Shown: positions 14,201 through 27,493, counted from the stretch's first letter. The stretch: DNA of 64,000 nucleotides from Phycomyces blakesleeanus NRRL 1555(-) (GCF_001638985.1 NW_017265159.1:485113-549112); one strand, 5' to 3'. Notes: generated from the letters alone by a model not told the origin. A program made the numbers and translations.

Positions 14201-14652
14201 TATCATTGTCTGCTTGAATGTAGCTCAATACATGCAGCCGTCTCTAATAATAGACAGCCAAGAGTATATCATATATCTCTTTACTTTTTTTTTATAGATT
14301 TTGTACAAACCAATTGATGTTTTCTTTATTATTATTATTTGATTTGATCTGCTCTTCTCTGTTATATTTTGTTGTGATTTGATTTGATTTGATTTAATTT
14401 GGCTTTATTTGATTGGGCTGGACGGGACTGAACTGGATTGGATTACACAGTGCACAGTACACAGTACACAACAAACGACAAACGACAAACTGCAAACGAC
14501 AGACTACAATCTACAAACTATGCACAATACACAATGCACTACTATAGATATTAAAACAAATGTGTAGAAAACAAGTGGGCAAATAAAACATTATGTTATT
14601 TGGTCGGCGCCAGGAGGATTCGGGAAGGAAGAATGGATCAACTTTGGTTTGT

Positions 14653-14702
14653 CTAGGTAACCATGGGGAGACCCAATGGTTGGATGACTGGAGGTTACCT
14701 AG
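14653..14702 (+). other. 10-bp perfect inverted repeat followed by T tract (stem-loop)
   Basis: CTAGGTAACC (14653-14662) and GGTTACCTAG (14693-14702) are exact inverse complements separated by 30 nt. A long T/C tract with ten consecutive T follows at once. The layout resembles a hairpin plus Pol III-type terminator, but no A or B box was found, so no RNA gene is called. Confidence 0.4.
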
Positions 14703-14733
14703 TTTTTTTTTTCTTTTCTTTCTTTTTTTGCCC

Positions 14734-15171
14734 GTGGGGTAATGATGAATAAAAATGCTAAAGCGCGGGGAAGAAAGGTTAAGACGGGAAAGGTAATTCT
14801 CTTGTGTATTCTTTTGTTTTTTCTATTGGGTTGACGCTGTAAGTAAAATAGAATTCACTGCTTCCAATTGGCTCTGGGACAAGTTTCCTTTTTCTCTCTC
14901 TCTCTCTCTCTCTTTGTCTTTGCTTTGTCCAAGGTTTTCTCTCTCGCTCATATTTCTTTTGGTTGGTTGGTCCTACCCTATTAGTAACGTAGCAACCAAG
15001 AAGAAAAAGGAGAAGAAATCATATAGTATTGAACAGGCGAATGGGGCCAAGCAAGAGTAAATAACCTTTTCAAAAACATTGTTTAAATTTATTACTTACA
15101 ACAACAGCAAGAGTAAAAAAAAAAACAATAAAAAAAAAACACTTCTTTGAAAAATAAAAATTCCTCCCCGC
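14734..15171. promoter_or_regulatory. cluster of CreA/Mig1-like sites upstream of the sugar transporter
   Basis: Three matches to the SYGGRG consensus of fungal carbon-catabolite repressors: GTGGGG at 14734-14739, GCGGGG at 14765-14770, and GCGGGG on the minus strand at 15166-15171. All lie 360-800 bp upstream of the transporter ATG. Six-base sites occur by chance, though less often in AT-rich DNA. Glucose repression is an inference from the gene's identity. Confidence 0.3.
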
Positions 15172-15399
15172 CTTTTACTTTTTTTCTTTTTCTTCTTTTG
15201 GCTGGTGGTGCTGTTTTGCTGAGTTGCAAGTTCGCGTGTACTCCTCTGGTTCTGTGCGGGTGAAAATGGGGTTTGGGCGATGGATCTTGTACAACATGAG
15301 TTGTAACCGGTTAGAGGATAGTACAGTCCAACCCTTGATATTATTATTATATTATATTTTATTTTATTTTTTTAAAAAAAAGAAAAAAAATCGAATTGG

Positions 15400-15407
15400 T
15401 ATATAAA
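15400..15407 (+). promoter_or_regulatory. TATA box of the sugar transporter gene
   Basis: TATATAAA lies ~125 bp upstream of the ATG at 15530. It is followed by a strongly pyrimidine-rich leader (CTTCTTTT, CTTATCTTCTTTC) typical of highly expressed fungal genes. Confidence 0.6.
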
Positions 15408-15529
15408 GAGGCACCTTTTCGACATCTCTTCTAATTTTTTTTCATCCTCATTAACTCATTACCTCTTCACACTTCTTTTTCCCCTTCTTATCTTCTTTCT
15501 CACATATCTTCAAATCATAAGAAATAGTG

Positions 15530-17266
15530 ATGGGTAACTTAGCACATTCGTGGCAGGTCTATGCAGTCTGCTTCTTTGCCGCCATCGGTGGTTTCTGTTT
15601 CGGTTACGATACCGGTATCATTTCTGGTGTCTTGACCATGAAGCACTTCATCAACCTCATGACTGACGGTACTCAAATCGAACTCACTTCTCTCCAAACC
15701 GGTACCATTACTGGTCTTCTTCTTGCTGGTTGTTTCGTTGGTGCTCTCGTTGCCAGTAAGTCTTGTTCTACAAATTATATATTACTCAACTTTTAAAACC
15801 CATCAATCTGACCTAAATCTCTACCTCTCTGCTTCCTTCTTTGAATAGGTCCCTCTGCTGAATACTTCAGTCGTAAGCGCTCTATCATTCTCGGTTCTTG
15901 CATTTTCATGGTCGGTGCTGGTATCCAGTGCGGTACTCGCGGCTATGCCATGATGATTGTTGGTCGTGCTATTGCCGGTATCGGAATTGGTATGCTTTCC
16001 ATGCTTATCCCTCTGTACCAGGTATGACACAAACTAGTTTAATGGATATTTATATAGCAATATAAGCCAAAACGTAATCTAACTCTTTAAATGACTATTT
16101 TTTTGTGACAATCCTTTTAGTCTGAGCTTGCTCCCAAGGAAATTCGTGGTCGTCTCATCTCTCTCCAGCAGTTCATGATTACCACCGGTTTGATGGTTGC
16201 CTTCTGGGTCAACGTCGGTGGTGATAAGATCGACTCTGATGCTTCCTTCCGTATTCCTCTCGGTATCCAGATCGCCCCCGCCTTGATTCTTGCCCTCGGT
16301 GCCAGTTTCCTCCCTTACTCCCCTCGCTGGCTCGTCAGCAAGAACCGCAACGAAGAGGCCTTGACCGTCTTGGCCAACCTCCACGCCAACGGTGACAAGA
16401 CCAGCCCTTACGTTGTTCAGGAATACGAAGACATTGTCCACCAGATCGAGTATGAGCGTTCCGTTGCCGTCACTAGCTACCTCGAGCTCTTGAAGCCCGG
16501 ACTCCGTCGTCGTCTCATTTTGGGTATCTTGATCCAGGTCTTCCAGCAGTTCACCGGTATCAACTCTATCATGTACTACGCTCCCAAGATCTTCCAGCAG
16601 GCCGGTATTGACGGCAACTCTGCCTCTCTCATTGCCTCCGGTGTCAACGGTGTCCTTAACATGCTTGCTACTATTCCCGCTATCGTTTACCTCGACAGAC
16701 TCGGTCGTCGTATGACTTTGATCTCTGGTGCTTTGCTTATGGGTACTTGCATGTTGTTGGCTGGTATTGTTATGGGTGCCTGTGGTGAAGTCAACCCTGA
16801 CCCCGCTCACCCCGGAAGTGGAGACAAGGTTGTCGACATGTCTGGTAACAAGGCTGCCTCTTACTTCTGTATTGTCATGATCTACTTCTTCGTCGCCGGT
16901 TTCGCTTACTCCTGGGGTCCCGTCGGATGGGTCTACCCCGCCGAGATCTTCCCTGTCAGCGTCCGTTCCAAGGGTAACTCCATCGCCACCGCTGCTAACT
17001 GGCTCATGAACTTCGTCATTTCCGAGATTGTCCCTGTCATGCTTTCCAAGATTACCTGGGGTACTTACATCTTCTTCGGCTGCTGCTGCGGTGTCATGAG
17101 TGTCTGTGTCTACATCTTCTTCCCTGAGACCAAGGGTCGCTCCCTCGAGGAGATGGACAGTGTCTTCACCGGTAGCGTCTTCGCTTTCCGTGCCCAGGCT
17201 GCTCCTAACATCGGTACCGTTGAGATCAACGCCACCGAGAAGGTTGAATCCAAGGAAGAGTTTTAA
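15530..17266 (+). CDS. hexose-type sugar transporter (MFS), 514 aa
   Basis: Three exons: 15530-15755, 15849-16021, 16121-17266; phases join cleanly. It belongs to the Major Facilitator Superfamily sugar/H+ symporter family, expected at the plasma membrane with 12 helices. Family signatures are visible: GFCFGYDTGIISG in TM1, GRAIAGIGIGMLSMLIPLYQ leading into SELAPKEIRGR, PYSPRWL, QQFTGINSIMYYAP (~residue 273 on), DRLGRRM, GWVYPAEIFP, and the terminal PETKGRSLEEMD (~468). The loop 2-3 motif is EYFSRKRS rather than classical DRxGRR, a variant also seen in other fungal hexose carriers. The ATG at 15530 was chosen because it follows a TATA box and pyrimidine leader and gives the family's usual short N-terminus. 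Codons favour C in third position, far above the neighbours, suggesting strong expression. The exact substrate cannot be told. Confidence 0.93.
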
Positions 17267-17699
17267 AAAAAAAGTTAAACAAAAAATGTGTAGCTATTTC
17301 ATTTCTTGTTTAGCACTCTTAATATTCCCTTCTTATTTTTTTTCACCACCTTCCTCACTTCCCTAACTCTTCCTCTTTTTAACTATCTACCTTAATATTT
17401 CAGCCAGGCTGCTGTATAACTTATCTTAATCAACTCCTCTTATCCCTCTTTAGTGACTTATTCTTATTATCTATAATTCCTATTTGTTAGGCTTATTAGC
17501 CAACAGATTTCTCTCTCTCTCTCCCACACACACATCTTACGATTTAGTTCCCATTCGTAATTTCAATTACTATTTTTTCTTTACCTTAATATTTAAAAAT
17601 AATAATAAATATATATTTATCTCTCTAAAATATCTTACAAATCAAGTGTGATTATTTTATTGTTGTTGAGTTTTTCCTTTTCTTTTTCTAATTAATTCC

Positions 17700-17724
17700 C
17701 AAGCCAAGCCAAGCCAAGCCAAGC
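17700..17724 (+). repeat. CAAGC pentanucleotide tandem repeat
   Basis: About five copies of a CCAAG/CAAGC unit, in gene-free sequence. Confidence 0.85.
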
Positions 17725-19861
17725 TATACTAAGCTATAAAAGAAAACAAGTCAAAGATTAATATATATGATCTGTTTAAATTGAGGTAAAAACACATGGC
17801 TTTTTTTTTTTAAAAAAAAAAAAGCTACAAAAGTGTCAAAATAACTTCTTTATTTTTTTTCTCTTCTTTCCTATACAATGGTAAATTTTTTCAATATAAT
17901 TAAAAAGGCAGGCTAGGATCATGTGCTGCTATTCCAGCCTTTTCTTTCTTCCTTCCAATAATACAGCTATAGAAAAATTACTCACTAATTTCACTTTGCT
18001 TCACTCACATTTTTTTTTAAAATAAAATTAAAATTAAAATTAAAAAAAAAAATAGCACTTTCAAAATTCAAATTGTGCAAATATCTCAAAATGTAGACTG
18101 CCACATGCCCTTTTTTTTGCCCAAAGTGAGTAAGCTCTCTATAAACTATCATATACATATACATATATATGCTATTTGTTTATAATTAGAGTAAATGTAC
18201 AGAGTTATTGAGTATAATTATATGATATAGCTGTTGGTATTTTTCTTTCTTTCTCAAAGAAAATGACTTTATGTAACTTCTCTAAAGATGTACAATATTT
18301 GAATTCAGAAAGTGTACCAGTCATTTTATTTGGAGAGTAAATTGAAGTAAAGTAAATTGAGTGGAGGGTAAATACAATCTAGATTTTATCAAACCAATGA
18401 AAGAGTTATATACCGTATATACCATATATACTTTAGAAAACTTGTACAAAACAAGAATGAGAACCAATTGCTTTCAAGAAACCCCTCTTTTTTTTACTGA
18501 GATAATGATAATACTATAACATAATTTAACAGAGAGAGAGAGAGAAGATAAAATAGTATTACGGGAAAAAGGGGTGATTCAGAGGGCGATTTTGAAAAAT
18601 GTTTATGATATTTTTTTTTAAAACAAAAAAGTGCTCATAGGTCTCAGAGAATGAACCTTTGTGTAAAATGACTTTTTCTGGCTCTTGTGTATAATTGATA
18701 TCTATACATTTACAAGCAAGCTGTCTTTCTAACTAGTTTTCTTATTTTCTCTCTCTCTCTCAATTGGTTGGTTGCCAAGACATTACTTTAAACAATAAAA
18801 AGAGAAACTTGTTTGTAATGTTCTTTAATAAAGACAGGCACGTATACATACATTATATTGGCTTATATTTCTTCTTCTCTTGTTTGATAATCATAAAGTA
18901 AAAGTGATATATATATATATATATAAAATACAGCTGTGAGATTCTAAGCTTGTATTCTATATATGTGTGTGTATGTGTACGTGTATTTTTAGTTTGAGTT
19001 TAATTGACTTGAACCTAATTGACTTGACTTGACTTGAGTTGAGTTGGTTCGAGTCGAATTGACTTGCAGTGGACCGGGCATCATTTAGTTTTAGAGACCC
19101 TGGGGATCCCTTTCCCAAAATTCAAAACTTAAATAGTCAAAATAATCAAAGACAGAGCTTTGTAACTTAACTTGAATGAATATATAGAATATATATATAT
19201 ATATATTTATGTAAAAGATCTTTAGATATTATATACAGCTATACTATATTTTTCAAGCTTAATGAGTAATTAATAGTGAGCGAATTACTATAAAATCTTT
19301 ATATCTATATGATGACAAGGATTGACAAGATCCGCACGAATGTATATATTTGGTCTCTGTTTTTTTTTTGCTACTTTGCTGTGGTGCTACAAATCCACAC
19401 TGTACACGGTACATTGTACACTCTGATCATAGATGATCCAAAATAATTAATCCATCAATCCATCAATTTCATCAACCAATTAATAAACAAACAAATTTTT
19501 TTTTATTTTTATGGTACCTGGAATACATCTGGAAAGCATTGGATTTTCTCTTTACATACAAAAAAATTCAAATCCATTATTCCGTAAGCTGCACCAAGCG
19601 GGAAAAAAATTAGTAATAATAGCAGTAGCCATTATAATAAGAAGAACTTCAATGCACAAGCTTTCTTCTTTTAAGAAATATTCTTTCTATATTAGAAACT
19701 CTTCCCACACAAGTTTAAAGGGAGAAAGAGGGAGAATGGAAGAGGGAAAAGGAAAAGAGAAGGATGGAATACAAAGCTTGAGAAAGCGGTAAAGCGGTAA
19801 GGGTAAATACAAATGTAAAAAATAATAATAAAAATCTAGAATAAATTGCTACACAGTCTGT

Positions 19862-19865
<4 letters not shown>

Positions 19866-19902
<37 letters not shown>
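19866..19902 (+). repeat. (TA)n microsatellite
   Basis: A 37-nt perfect alternating TA run. Confidence 0.95.
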
Positions 19903-19904
<2 letters not shown>

Positions 19905-21640
19905 GTGAGTGGGTAAGTGGGTAAGTGGGTGGAGTATACGGTGCCAAAGATATTATTATTCTTAATATTGAAGATTTTGGATTTGGTTTTCATTTTCCCT
20001 TTTATTATTATTTGCAATGTTGAAGTATTCCTTTTTTTGGCTCGAAACACTCGATAGCCAAATAGTTAAAGAAGACATATTTGATCAAGTCAGGTCAGGA
20101 CAGATCAGATCAGATCTATAAGGTGATGTGTCCAAACAATCAATATGTGTATATAATGGGATATATGGACTGTGATAATCAAGGTTTGATGTTTGATTTA
20201 TTAGATGATAAACCCGAACACCGCCGACTAACCCATATTTCTTCTTTGATCAAAATTGACATGTGTAGTCTTATGGCTAGGTAAGAATATCACATTCTAC
20301 ACGTCTATTATTCTGTTTCTTTCTTTCTTCCTTTGGTACAATTCAAAACCGACAAATCCTTTTTACAGCACACATGTATTCAAAGAAGAATAGATCGATA
20401 AAAATCTCCTGCTCTTCTATACCAAGCATATACAGATTTCATTCAAATCCATTCAATTCTAGAGCTCAAGGCCTCTTCTATATAATGACATCAATATATA
20501 TTATATACAGTAAAAAAAAGGACCTTTTTTTCTTGTGATACATTAACTGCAGAGATAATTCCCAAGGTACCCTTGTAGATTATTGCATACACAAATATAC
20601 AGCTACACTGTTATTATTGGTTGTACACCAGTAAATATGCTTCTCTTGGTACTTTTTGACTTGGCATACACACACGCACACATTATACTATATTATTTGT
20701 TCTGCTGCTGTTGAGGACGATGTTTTTTTTTTGTTATTAGTTTATTGAATAAGTGCCTAATTCAATTACATTTTATATCTTTCTCTCTCTGTAGATTTAC
20801 TGTTGATTGTAATAATACTTTTACCTGTCAAATGTCAAATAAGATAAGAACAACAAGTAAATTAAATGACCCTTGTTAAAAGTATTCTTTGTAAGCATAT
20901 AAATAAAGAAGAAGAAAATATCTACATTCGATCTTACTCTACATCTTGGACATAATATTTACCCCTCTTTACCCTTTCATCCCCACTTCTTCCTCGCCTC
21001 CCCCCCTCTTATTTATTTATTTATTTTGGTTATTTGTCTTATTAACCCTCAATCCTTCTTCTCCCCTTTCTTTGTTCTTGTTCATATATATATATTGAGT
21101 TCTTTATTAGTATTAAAGATGTAAGATGTAAGATGTAAAATGTAAGAACGATCGGATCTAAAATGTGCTCACAGTGCACGATTAAATCGGTCTGCACATC
21201 ATTACAAATACAGACACATATACATATAATCATAAGAAAAAAAGAAGAAGGAAAGACATAGATAGCGTTTTGGCACTAATAATGCATAGTAGATCTTGCC
21301 AATAAAGAAATGAAAATGAAAATTGTTGAGTGTAGCCTTTCTCTTTCTCTCTCTTTGACTGGTTAAATTTGTCACTAGATAGACAGTTCAATTTGGTTTT
21401 ATTATCAAAATAACTACCTAATACAAAGAGCACCATTACCATTAATAAAATTTAATTATTTCTAAGAGGAAGAATAAACATCATACTATCTCTTTTTTGT
21501 ATTAGGCTTTGTATATTTTTCAAAACCTTTGTCTGTGCATGTATAATTTATGTACATATATATTATTTTGTACTTTTGATGCACACCTCTTTTATTTTTT
21601 ATAATTTTTGTAAACACATAAATGTTTGGTCAAATACGCA

Positions 21641-21673
21641 TACAGCTACAGCTACAGCTACAGCTACAGCTAC
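21641..21673 (+). repeat. TACAGC hexanucleotide tandem repeat
   Basis: Just over five perfect copies of the hexamer TACAGC. In one frame it would encode alternating Thr-Ala, but no surrounding gene is supported. Confidence 0.9.
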
Positions 21674-21873
21674 TTTCATCTCAGAATTCAAGAATAAATA
21701 TGCGTTTCTGTATATTATTCTCAAGAATTCTACAAAACTTGGAAACATACTGAAGAAATTATTGCTGTTGAAGTAAATAAATAAACAAGACTATTAGGAG
21801 AAAAAAAGTATACAAGGTGCACAATACCAAAAAAAAACGCACAAATTTGTGTATCTGCCAAGCTTGAAATCTA

Positions 21874-22032
21874 TAAGAACATCCACAGCGGTTGTGTCTA
21901 ACTAAAAGTTTTAGCTGGAATTTTTTTTCGATAGTATTTAACAGATTCCTAAATTTAACGTTTGACTAAAATATTCAGGTAGTAAAAAGGTGTGTGACTT
22001 CAGGTTTAGACAAACCGCTGTGGATGCTCTTA
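21874..22032. mobile_element. MITE-like element with ~24-bp terminal inverted repeats
   Basis: The left end (21874-21899) reads TAAGAACATCCACAGCGGTT and continues GTGTCT. The right end (22008-22032), inverse-complemented, reads TAAGAGCATCCACAGCGGTT and continues TGTCT. The ends match apart from one substitution and a small indel. The ~158-bp interior is AT-rich and non-coding. The size and the GAGCATCC-type termini recall PIF/Harbinger-derived Tourist MITEs, which target TTA/TAA. Here TAA and TTA trinucleotides flank the GA(A/G)CATCC core, but a clean target duplication is not obvious. No transposase is in the window. Confidence 0.7.
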
Positions 22033-22267
22033 TTGGCTATAGAAACATATACAGAGAATTAAATGCTGTGATTTCCTACAGTGATATATAGCCAGACTTG
22101 AAGCTCATTATTTCTCTTTAACACACCACAGCACATTAAAACACAGAGTAGCATAGCATAGCATAATACAGAACAGTCTAAATATCTGTGTACACTTTTG
22201 TGAAAGGCCGATTTCACAAGTTTGCTAGAACAAATAAACTTCTATTCTGTAGAAACAAGATTACAGA

Positions 22268-22300
<33 letters not shown>
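22268..22300 (+). repeat. (AAT)n microsatellite
   Basis: Eleven perfect AAT triplets. Confidence 0.95.
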
Positions 22301-22301
<1 letters not shown>

Positions 22302-25300
22302 GTAATTATTTATTATCTATCTTCATACTGTTTAATTATGATTCCCTTTGCTTCAGATACATAGAAGATCATCATTAGCAATAATAATATTTTCTATTTT
22401 ATTTTACTTTATTTTGTAGAAGAAAATGAGTGTAATTATGAAAGGATCTGTGGCATACAAGAATATGAAAAGTCTTGAATCTCGTAATATACACAGACTC
22501 CCAAGAAAAAGGAACAATTCTTTTGTACTCTCTTGTGAAGCCTTCCTTTCTATATTTCTTTTTGGTACTTTAAAAAAGAAGAGTTTGGAGAACTAGGAAA
22601 ATATTTGAAAATAGATCATCAAGATGTTCTTTTAAAACCATTGGCTATCCAAGAAAGAGTCTTTGTACTCATAATTCTTTATTTGGATCTGTACCGACAG
22701 ACTATGTAAAAATAATCAAATTTACCTACCTGTTTGTCTGTCTGCCAACTGTAGTAATTTTCTTTTATGATATTCTTATGAATTTTATGAGCCAAACCAA
22801 GTTCTTGTTTGTAATTCCAAAAAGAATGGATTTGGAAATAAGCTTTGGGACAAGGGTACTAAGCAGGGTCCCTCTCTCTCTTGAGCTGTAAAGTCATGCA
22901 AATGTGGCACAGGCACAAAACTCAGTAAGAAATATGATTTTTTAATAAAGACTTTCTTGATTTCCTAGACATCATATCTTTCTCTTTATTCCTATTCTAT
23001 GGTTTAATATTGTATGTATATTTAATATCATCAATTTACAGAAAGAAAAAAAAATGTTAATCTTGACTTTCCTTGCTCACCGGGGAGTTGAATATCTTTG
23101 GTTTGGATCACCTTTTTTTCTTTTTTAGTACCTTCAAAATAAAATGAGACACAATTGACACATTTTGTATTGCCATTTTAAACCAAAAGAACAATAATAA
23201 TACAAATAAAAATACAAATACAAATATATATATGGATATATTTGAATGAGTGAACAAATGAATATTTTGATATTTTTGAATCTTGGTCATGGTCATGGTC
23301 ATGGTTATTGTTGATCTAGTGGCGTAACAGCTTAAAAAGGATCCCTTATTCCTGTTTTTCTTTCTTTCTTTCTTTCTTTTTCTTTTAGTTTAGTACATGA
23401 AAATCCCTCCCTTCCTTTTATTTCATCGTTTCTCTCATGTATTATATTATACAAGTGCTAGTGCTAGGGATTTTGTAGATGTTAATGTTAATGTTGATGA
23501 TGGTGTCAAAATACAAAAATACTCAATATATATATATATATATATAAAATGATACTTTTTTTTTTGTTTTACATATTTTAGCTTCAAATCGTTTTGATTC
23601 TATACATTTGTAAAGTAGACGTACAGGATATCAATGTACTACACAAGCAGCACCTAAAATATTGTTCACGCCCCAAAATAGAAAGAATAAGATAAATGTA
23701 CACTGAGAAGGAATAAATCTTGTACGGCCCTCTTCCTTTATTCCAAGCCTTTTATATATATATATATAAAGAATTTTGTGTACTCGAGGAAAGGTTGTGA
23801 CTAGTTTCCAAACAAGTCAAAATTCCTACATATGGTTCTTTTTTTTTTGTTATTGTTGAATACAAGGCAAGGCAAGGCAGGACAGGCCAAGACAGGCCAA
23901 GAAAATAAGATAGAATATTATAAGAAATATATATATTCTTTTCCAATATTTGACGTCTAACCAATTATTATCCATTTTGCCGTAAAAAGTGTACGCCAAG
24001 AATCTAAAAAGAGGGTTTCACTCAATTTACGCGCTCTTAGTAAAGGAGTAAGATCTGTATATATTGAATAACCATTTGAAGTAAAAATTCTATTCTTGTG
24101 CAATCATATTATAAAAATATTAGATAATATAAAATAACATTTACAAAATGAACATCTTTAATTATATATTATTTTATATATATATATCAACGTAATAGTA
24201 TAATATTGTTCAAAAAGGGGGAAATTTTTTTTATCGCAGTCTTGAATATATCAAAATAAAAAAGCATTTTCTATCTCGAATTAGTAGATTGACACGTTAC
24301 CCTATACTCATTTACATGTGTGTGTATAATGTATCTATATCTATATATGCTTAGTGTACCAGGGTTCATGTGCGTGCGTGTGGCTAAACCTGTATATTGA
24401 CTTTAAAGTTTTGCTTGAGAGTAAAAAGGAAAGAGTAAAGAATGAAAGAAGAAAGGAAGGAAGAAAAGGAAAGGAAAGGAAAGGAAAGGAAAATGAAATA
24501 GTTAAAGAAGTATTTATTTTATTTTATTTTATTTCTCATCGGAAAACTTCTCTCTCTCTCTATATATATATATCTTCTTTTTATATTGTATGTGCACCCG
24601 CACACACATAAACTCTCACTTGCCCACAAACACAGACACACAGACGTATAAATACATACATATATAAAATCCACATCTTTGGTTGAGTATATATATATAT
24701 ATATTACCTGGTTGGTTACTGAGAGGGGGTTTTTTCTTTTGACTGGCGGAGATCGCGTTTAAAGTAGGACATTGGATTCTAGAAAGGCAAATATACACGC
24801 ACCTTTACCAAAATCTAGCAAGCTTGTGCCCGTGTGCATTGTCATGTTTTTTTTTTGTCGATCTCGATTGCTGCTCATATTCATATTCCTATTCTTCTCT
24901 TTATTTATTATATATCTACATGTATAAAATAAAAAAATAATGCCTATCGAAACTAGGCAAAAAAAGGCAAGGAAGCTTTTAGGTAAAACCAAAAATAAAA
25001 AAAAACATATTCAAAATAGTTCTAGGTATATATATTTTTTCATGTGCTTTATAGACATCATGTACAACGAGTATTGACACCATGTCGATCATCATTAATA
25101 GGGTGCGCTATATATTATTTATTCAAAATATATACATTGCGGGTAGGTTTGTGTTGTATCGGGAATTACTACTGTAATTATATGTATATATAGGAACCTG
25201 AGCATAGTCCGAGTACTGGGTACCCTTGATTCTGTCTTTTTTGTGGAGTGTGAATTCTATAAAAAGATTGACAGGGCCTTTTGTATTTCTTTTATATTCA

Positions 25301-25604
25301 TCAGCTTTATACAAGGTGTGGTCCACTCTTTAATCGAAATATATATATATATATATATATGATTTCGATAGAATATTTCTAATGCAGATTCTCAACTTTC
25401 TATTCAAAATTAAATTGTATATGAAGCTATAGTCAACACACAAAGCTTTAATTAGCTTGAAGTGTCCAGAATCCATGTAGTTTATTTCCAACCCAATATC
25501 AATAAGATCATTTCAATTAAGGACAGGCACACAGACTAACTGACCTAAATAAGGGCAATTAATAATATACTATGAGAGAGGAAGAGAGTATCTAGGTATA
25601 TACA

Positions 25605-25607
<3 letters not shown>

Positions 25608-25644
<37 letters not shown>
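25608..25644 (+). repeat. (AT)n microsatellite
   Basis: A ~37-nt alternating AT run in gene-free sequence. Confidence 0.95.
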
Positions 25645-25648
<4 letters not shown>

Positions 25649-27493
25649 ACTTGGTTATCAATGAAAGCGCGTTAAAAAGTACTTTTATATCCGAGTATTT
25701 ATTTTCAAAAATATAATATGTCAGGGTTATAATTGTATATATGTACATCTACATACATACATATATACATATTCATATACATATATTTATACATGCATAT
25801 AGCTGTATATGTATACAAAAAATGTAGCTATGGTGTTCTCTTTGACCCTTCTTTTTGTTCTTGTTTTTTTTCTTTTTGTTCTTTTAGGTTATAACATAAA
25901 ATAATGTCATTTTATAAAATGTCATTTTCCCTTTTGTGTCCACGCGCTTATAGGCTTGTATAACTAAAACTGACCAGGTATATCTGGGTTTATTGTTCTC
26001 AGCATAAGAAGCCATAAACGTGTCATTCTCTTGTATATAATTTGTTATATAAGTGGTTATTTCGATCGATATTATATATATATATGATGTAGATATAAAT
26101 GTGAAATGTGGGTATTTATATATATATATATATATATATATGCATACATATAATGTTTGTGTGTGTAATACATTTTTATAGTTTCTAGAGTCCTTGCGAC
26201 TTTCCTTTTGTAGAATATACTTCCTTTGTGTAGCGTGTAAATGATATATGGTAGGCTATTTGTTAAATTAGATTATCCGACCTGCTCACGGGCATTTGTA
26301 AGTACCTATTGGATTTATGTTGATATCCAGAAAAGAAAGAAATGTAAAACACCTTTTTGTGAAGATCGTGAAAATCTATGTAAAATTCGATATTCAAAAG
26401 AGAAAATAAATAAATAAATTATGGTATATGAATCTTCAATACAGAGATGCGCAGAAATATATATTGACACTGAATCTCAATTGTGCGGATTTAAAGATGT
26501 ATATGGAACGGTTCAATCGGAAAGCCCAATATGTACATAGGTGTAAATCAGTCAGTAAAAAATAAAGAAAATATATATGTTGCTAAATGTGATTTTTACA
26601 TAAATAGATAGCCAACAGAATTAGTCTTGTGATTCTTTGATACCAAAAATGTTTACAAAATCAACCTATGATAAAGGAACAAGTCAAAGGATAGGTTCAG
26701 GCGAGTAGGATAATAAAGGCAGTAAGGGGGTGGAAGATAGATCTATATATTCTCTTATTATTATCTTGTACATTTTCGGGTGTTTCTTCATTTGTCCATC
26801 TAAAAGAAAAAAAAGTAGAAGTAGATCAAATTGGTCAAAAATGGTTATTCCTGTATGTATGTGTCTTTATTCTTGCTTTTGGAATTTTGATACATAAGCT
26901 TATATTATATTATATTATATTATATATATAAAACTGTCATACTGTGGCACTAAAACACCTCCTAGAATTTTATTTTATTTTATTTTATATGCTATTCTAC
27001 TATAATAATAAAAAGCAGACCTATTTAAAACTCATTTTTTATTTTTTATTTTTTTTTTAAACAATATATATATATATAAAAAAAGCCCTGCCAATTTATT
27101 TACCCTTTTGATTGATTGATTTTTTATTTATTTATTTATTTATTATATATATAATTATTATTTTCCTACCTTTTAAAAATTCCTCTTTTTTTTTTTTTTT
27201 TACTTCTTCTTCTTCTTTGTCTTTTATATACATATATTTTCTCTACCTTTTGTTTTTCTATTCAAGAAGAAGTAGAGAAACAAAAAATATTATTGACACC
27301 CAAAAATAATAATAATAAAAAACTGTATAGAGTCAATTAAATACCCTTTTCTCTATACTCTCATACTACTTGCATACTACTTGAAACTTGCGTTGAAACA
27401 GTCCTGACATTTCAACCAACGATTAATTCTTTTACCACAACCATTCAACCATAAACAACAACAACGACGATATTCGATATTCGATAATAAACA

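Larger units (their letters stand above)
9148..15529. other. gene-free stretch between kelch gene and transporter
   Basis: No gene recognised. It contains an AAATAT minisatellite just after the kelch stop, an AAAAAC hexamer run (~10740-10776), a 32-G homopolymer, poly-A (~11871-11886), CT runs (~14893-14911) and a T-backed stem-loop at 14653-14702. Several less AT-rich patches (about 12000-12080, 13030-13150, 13720-13860, 14600-14880) have no coding frame. The distal ~900 bp probably serve as transporter promoter. Confidence 0.55.
17267..27493. other. 10-kb gene-free stretch
   Basis: No coding gene is supported. It holds many AT microsatellites, a CAAGC/CCAAG pentamer array (~17700-17724), a TACAGC hexamer array (21641-21673), AAT and AT arrays and the MITE-like element at 21874-22032. 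One isolated ORF with a donor-like end (20081-20284) was judged too weak. Just before 27494 the sequence becomes a C/A-rich leader (AACAACAACAACGACGA) for the G-alpha gene. Confidence 0.55.

Noticed and set aside
16079..16810. 243-codon ORF on the minus strand
   Set aside because: It lies wholly antisense to the conserved transporter exon and spans its upstream intron boundary. It arises from the strong codon bias of that exon.
20081..20284. Possible exon ending at AG|GTAAGA
   Set aside because: The translation has no recognised similarity and no joining exon with matching phase was found within ~1 kb either side.
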